Shown: piece after piece, positions 63,130 to 64,000 of the stretch
How the letters are laid out: each line of letters begins with the position of its first letter
How positions within the stretch are numbered: position 1 is the stretch's first letter
NCBI GenBank assembly: GCA_036971475.1
Contig: JBAIZL010000005.1
Coordinates: forward strand, 175,331,386 to 175,395,385
Length of the DNA: 64,000 nt
Direction: 5' to 3'
DNA from: Prosapia bicincta
Lineage: Eukaryota; Arthropoda; Insecta; Hemiptera; Cercopidae
Position numbers and translations under genes: made by a program
Notes under the pieces: model-generated
What the model was told of the DNA's origin: nothing
Database searches by the model: none
Seen by the model: only the letters and a program-made list of their open reading frames with translations

Positions 63130-64000
63130 GTACAAATGATAGTATATTACACTCATATTCACAGGATTAGAACCCATTAACAAATTTTTAAAAAAAAGTT
63201 AAAGGCGGCGTATATTAACAGTGAGGTTGTTTGCACTTCGTTAATTAATGTTGTAACCACTATTTATGATTAGCGCCGCAAGTAGAACTTTCTTGTTTAG
63301 ATACATTTGTAAGCAATACGATACATATAAAAATGAAAAAAATATAATCACCATTACGACAAGAACACCGTCCACAACTTGCCACAAATGGCCGTGGGAA
63401 ACTAAGGTTAATCACGCCAAATGCGTTGCTGCAAGAATGCTTGGGCTAAAAGCAAAGTTTATACTATAACAATAACAGATGTAAACGCCAGTGTAGTAGC
63501 GTCACATTGGCGTAACTGCTGACTAGCGAGTTACGCGTGACGCGGTTTGTTTTTATTTCGGTCCAATGACCCACAGCCCAGGACGGATATGGTTTAGAAA
63601 TAAACGGAACATCTCACATACATTCACAAAAAAAACCAAACAAAACATTGCAAGACTCAGTCTCCATCTACAAAGAAAATGTTTCAACTGTTCTCCTATA
63701 TGAGAGAATCTATCAAAATTCTTAACGAAAGCAATTTTATTTTATAAGTAATAATTTAAAGAACTAAATAAAAAGTCTCTCAACTTAATATACTGACGCG
63801 TTTCGAAATTATCTTTCACTGAAGAAGCCTATCCTGGTACTCAGAATGTTAAAGCGTCAGCGTAGTAAGTTAACAGTTTTCCTTTACTTCTTTAAATAAT
63901 TACTTATGAGTTAATCAGTGAAATCAAGCTGAAACTTTAGTTTTATTTTTCTACACTAAAATTTATTTATCAAAATTAACTCCTCAATTTGTGTTCCAGA
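63130..64000. other. Unassigned right edge with PLE-like end scraps
   Basis: No gene recognised. At 63,796-63,850, ACGCGTTTCGAAATT and CTGAAGAAGCC...AAAGCGTCAG look like decayed, oppositely oriented hammerhead-bearing PLE ends. 63,898-63,928 matches 2,975-3,005 at 29 of 31 bases. Confidence 0.35.

Noticed and set aside
63796..63850. Functional hammerhead at the right edge
   Set aside because: Pieces of CUGAAGA and GAAACGCGUC occur but on opposite strands or with the GAAA mutated, so no single strand holds a complete core.

Overview
The window reads as insect nuclear DNA. It is strongly AT-rich, has one intron-rich conserved animal gene, long (AT)n microsatellites and many degraded transposons. 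No bacterial-type operon, rRNA, CRISPR array or canonical tRNA gene is visible. Which insect order it comes from cannot be fixed from the sequence.

The one conserved host gene is a SCAR/WAVE (WASF) homologue on the minus strand. I could join nine coding exons by eye with GT-AG splice sites and matching phases, from the ATG at 36,761 to the TAA at 8,636. The total is 1,704 nt, or 567 codons plus stop. The order is SCAR-homology domain, basic region, proline-rich region, WH2, central helix and acidic tail. The 5' non-coding exon(s) and promoter lie further right and were not located. The 3' UTR lies left of 8,636.

Almost every intron and flank carries a mobile element. They are a mariner remnant at the left edge; Penelope-like element (PLE) ends and palindromes among (AT)n tracts (5.4-6.5 kb); a PLE with RT and GIY-YIG fragments (9.1-10.6 kb); a gag-like retroelement remnant (12.2-13.9 kb); a dense PLE cluster (13.9-18.1 kb); a piggyBac derivative (21.1-22.5 kb); a hAT MITE (23.8-24.6 kb); a second mariner (25.0-25.9 kb); a Tigger/pogo remnant (30.7-31.8 kb); a tRNA-derived SINE (34.0 kb); and a hairpin MITE plus DDE-transposase relic (37.3-38.1 kb). 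Right of the gene is a near-complete non-LTR retrotransposon with endonuclease, RT and RNase H, flanked by a 12-bp target duplication (46.9-50.6 kb).

The right end (55,055-62,412) is a nearly perfect inverted repeat with 3.3-kb arms. A PIF/Harbinger derivative lies in the loop and another Harbinger fragment abuts the right end. It is either a very recent inverted duplication or a fold-back assembly artefact.

The most interesting signal is a set of hammerhead-ribozyme-like motifs in the PLE ends. Several have a canonical CUGAUGA...GAAA core with a tiny palindromic stem III (AACGUU, AAUAUU or AAGCUU), the architecture expected of dimer-acting PLE hammerheads. Two further repeat families keep the same layout but have a variant core (UUGACAA or UCGACAA).
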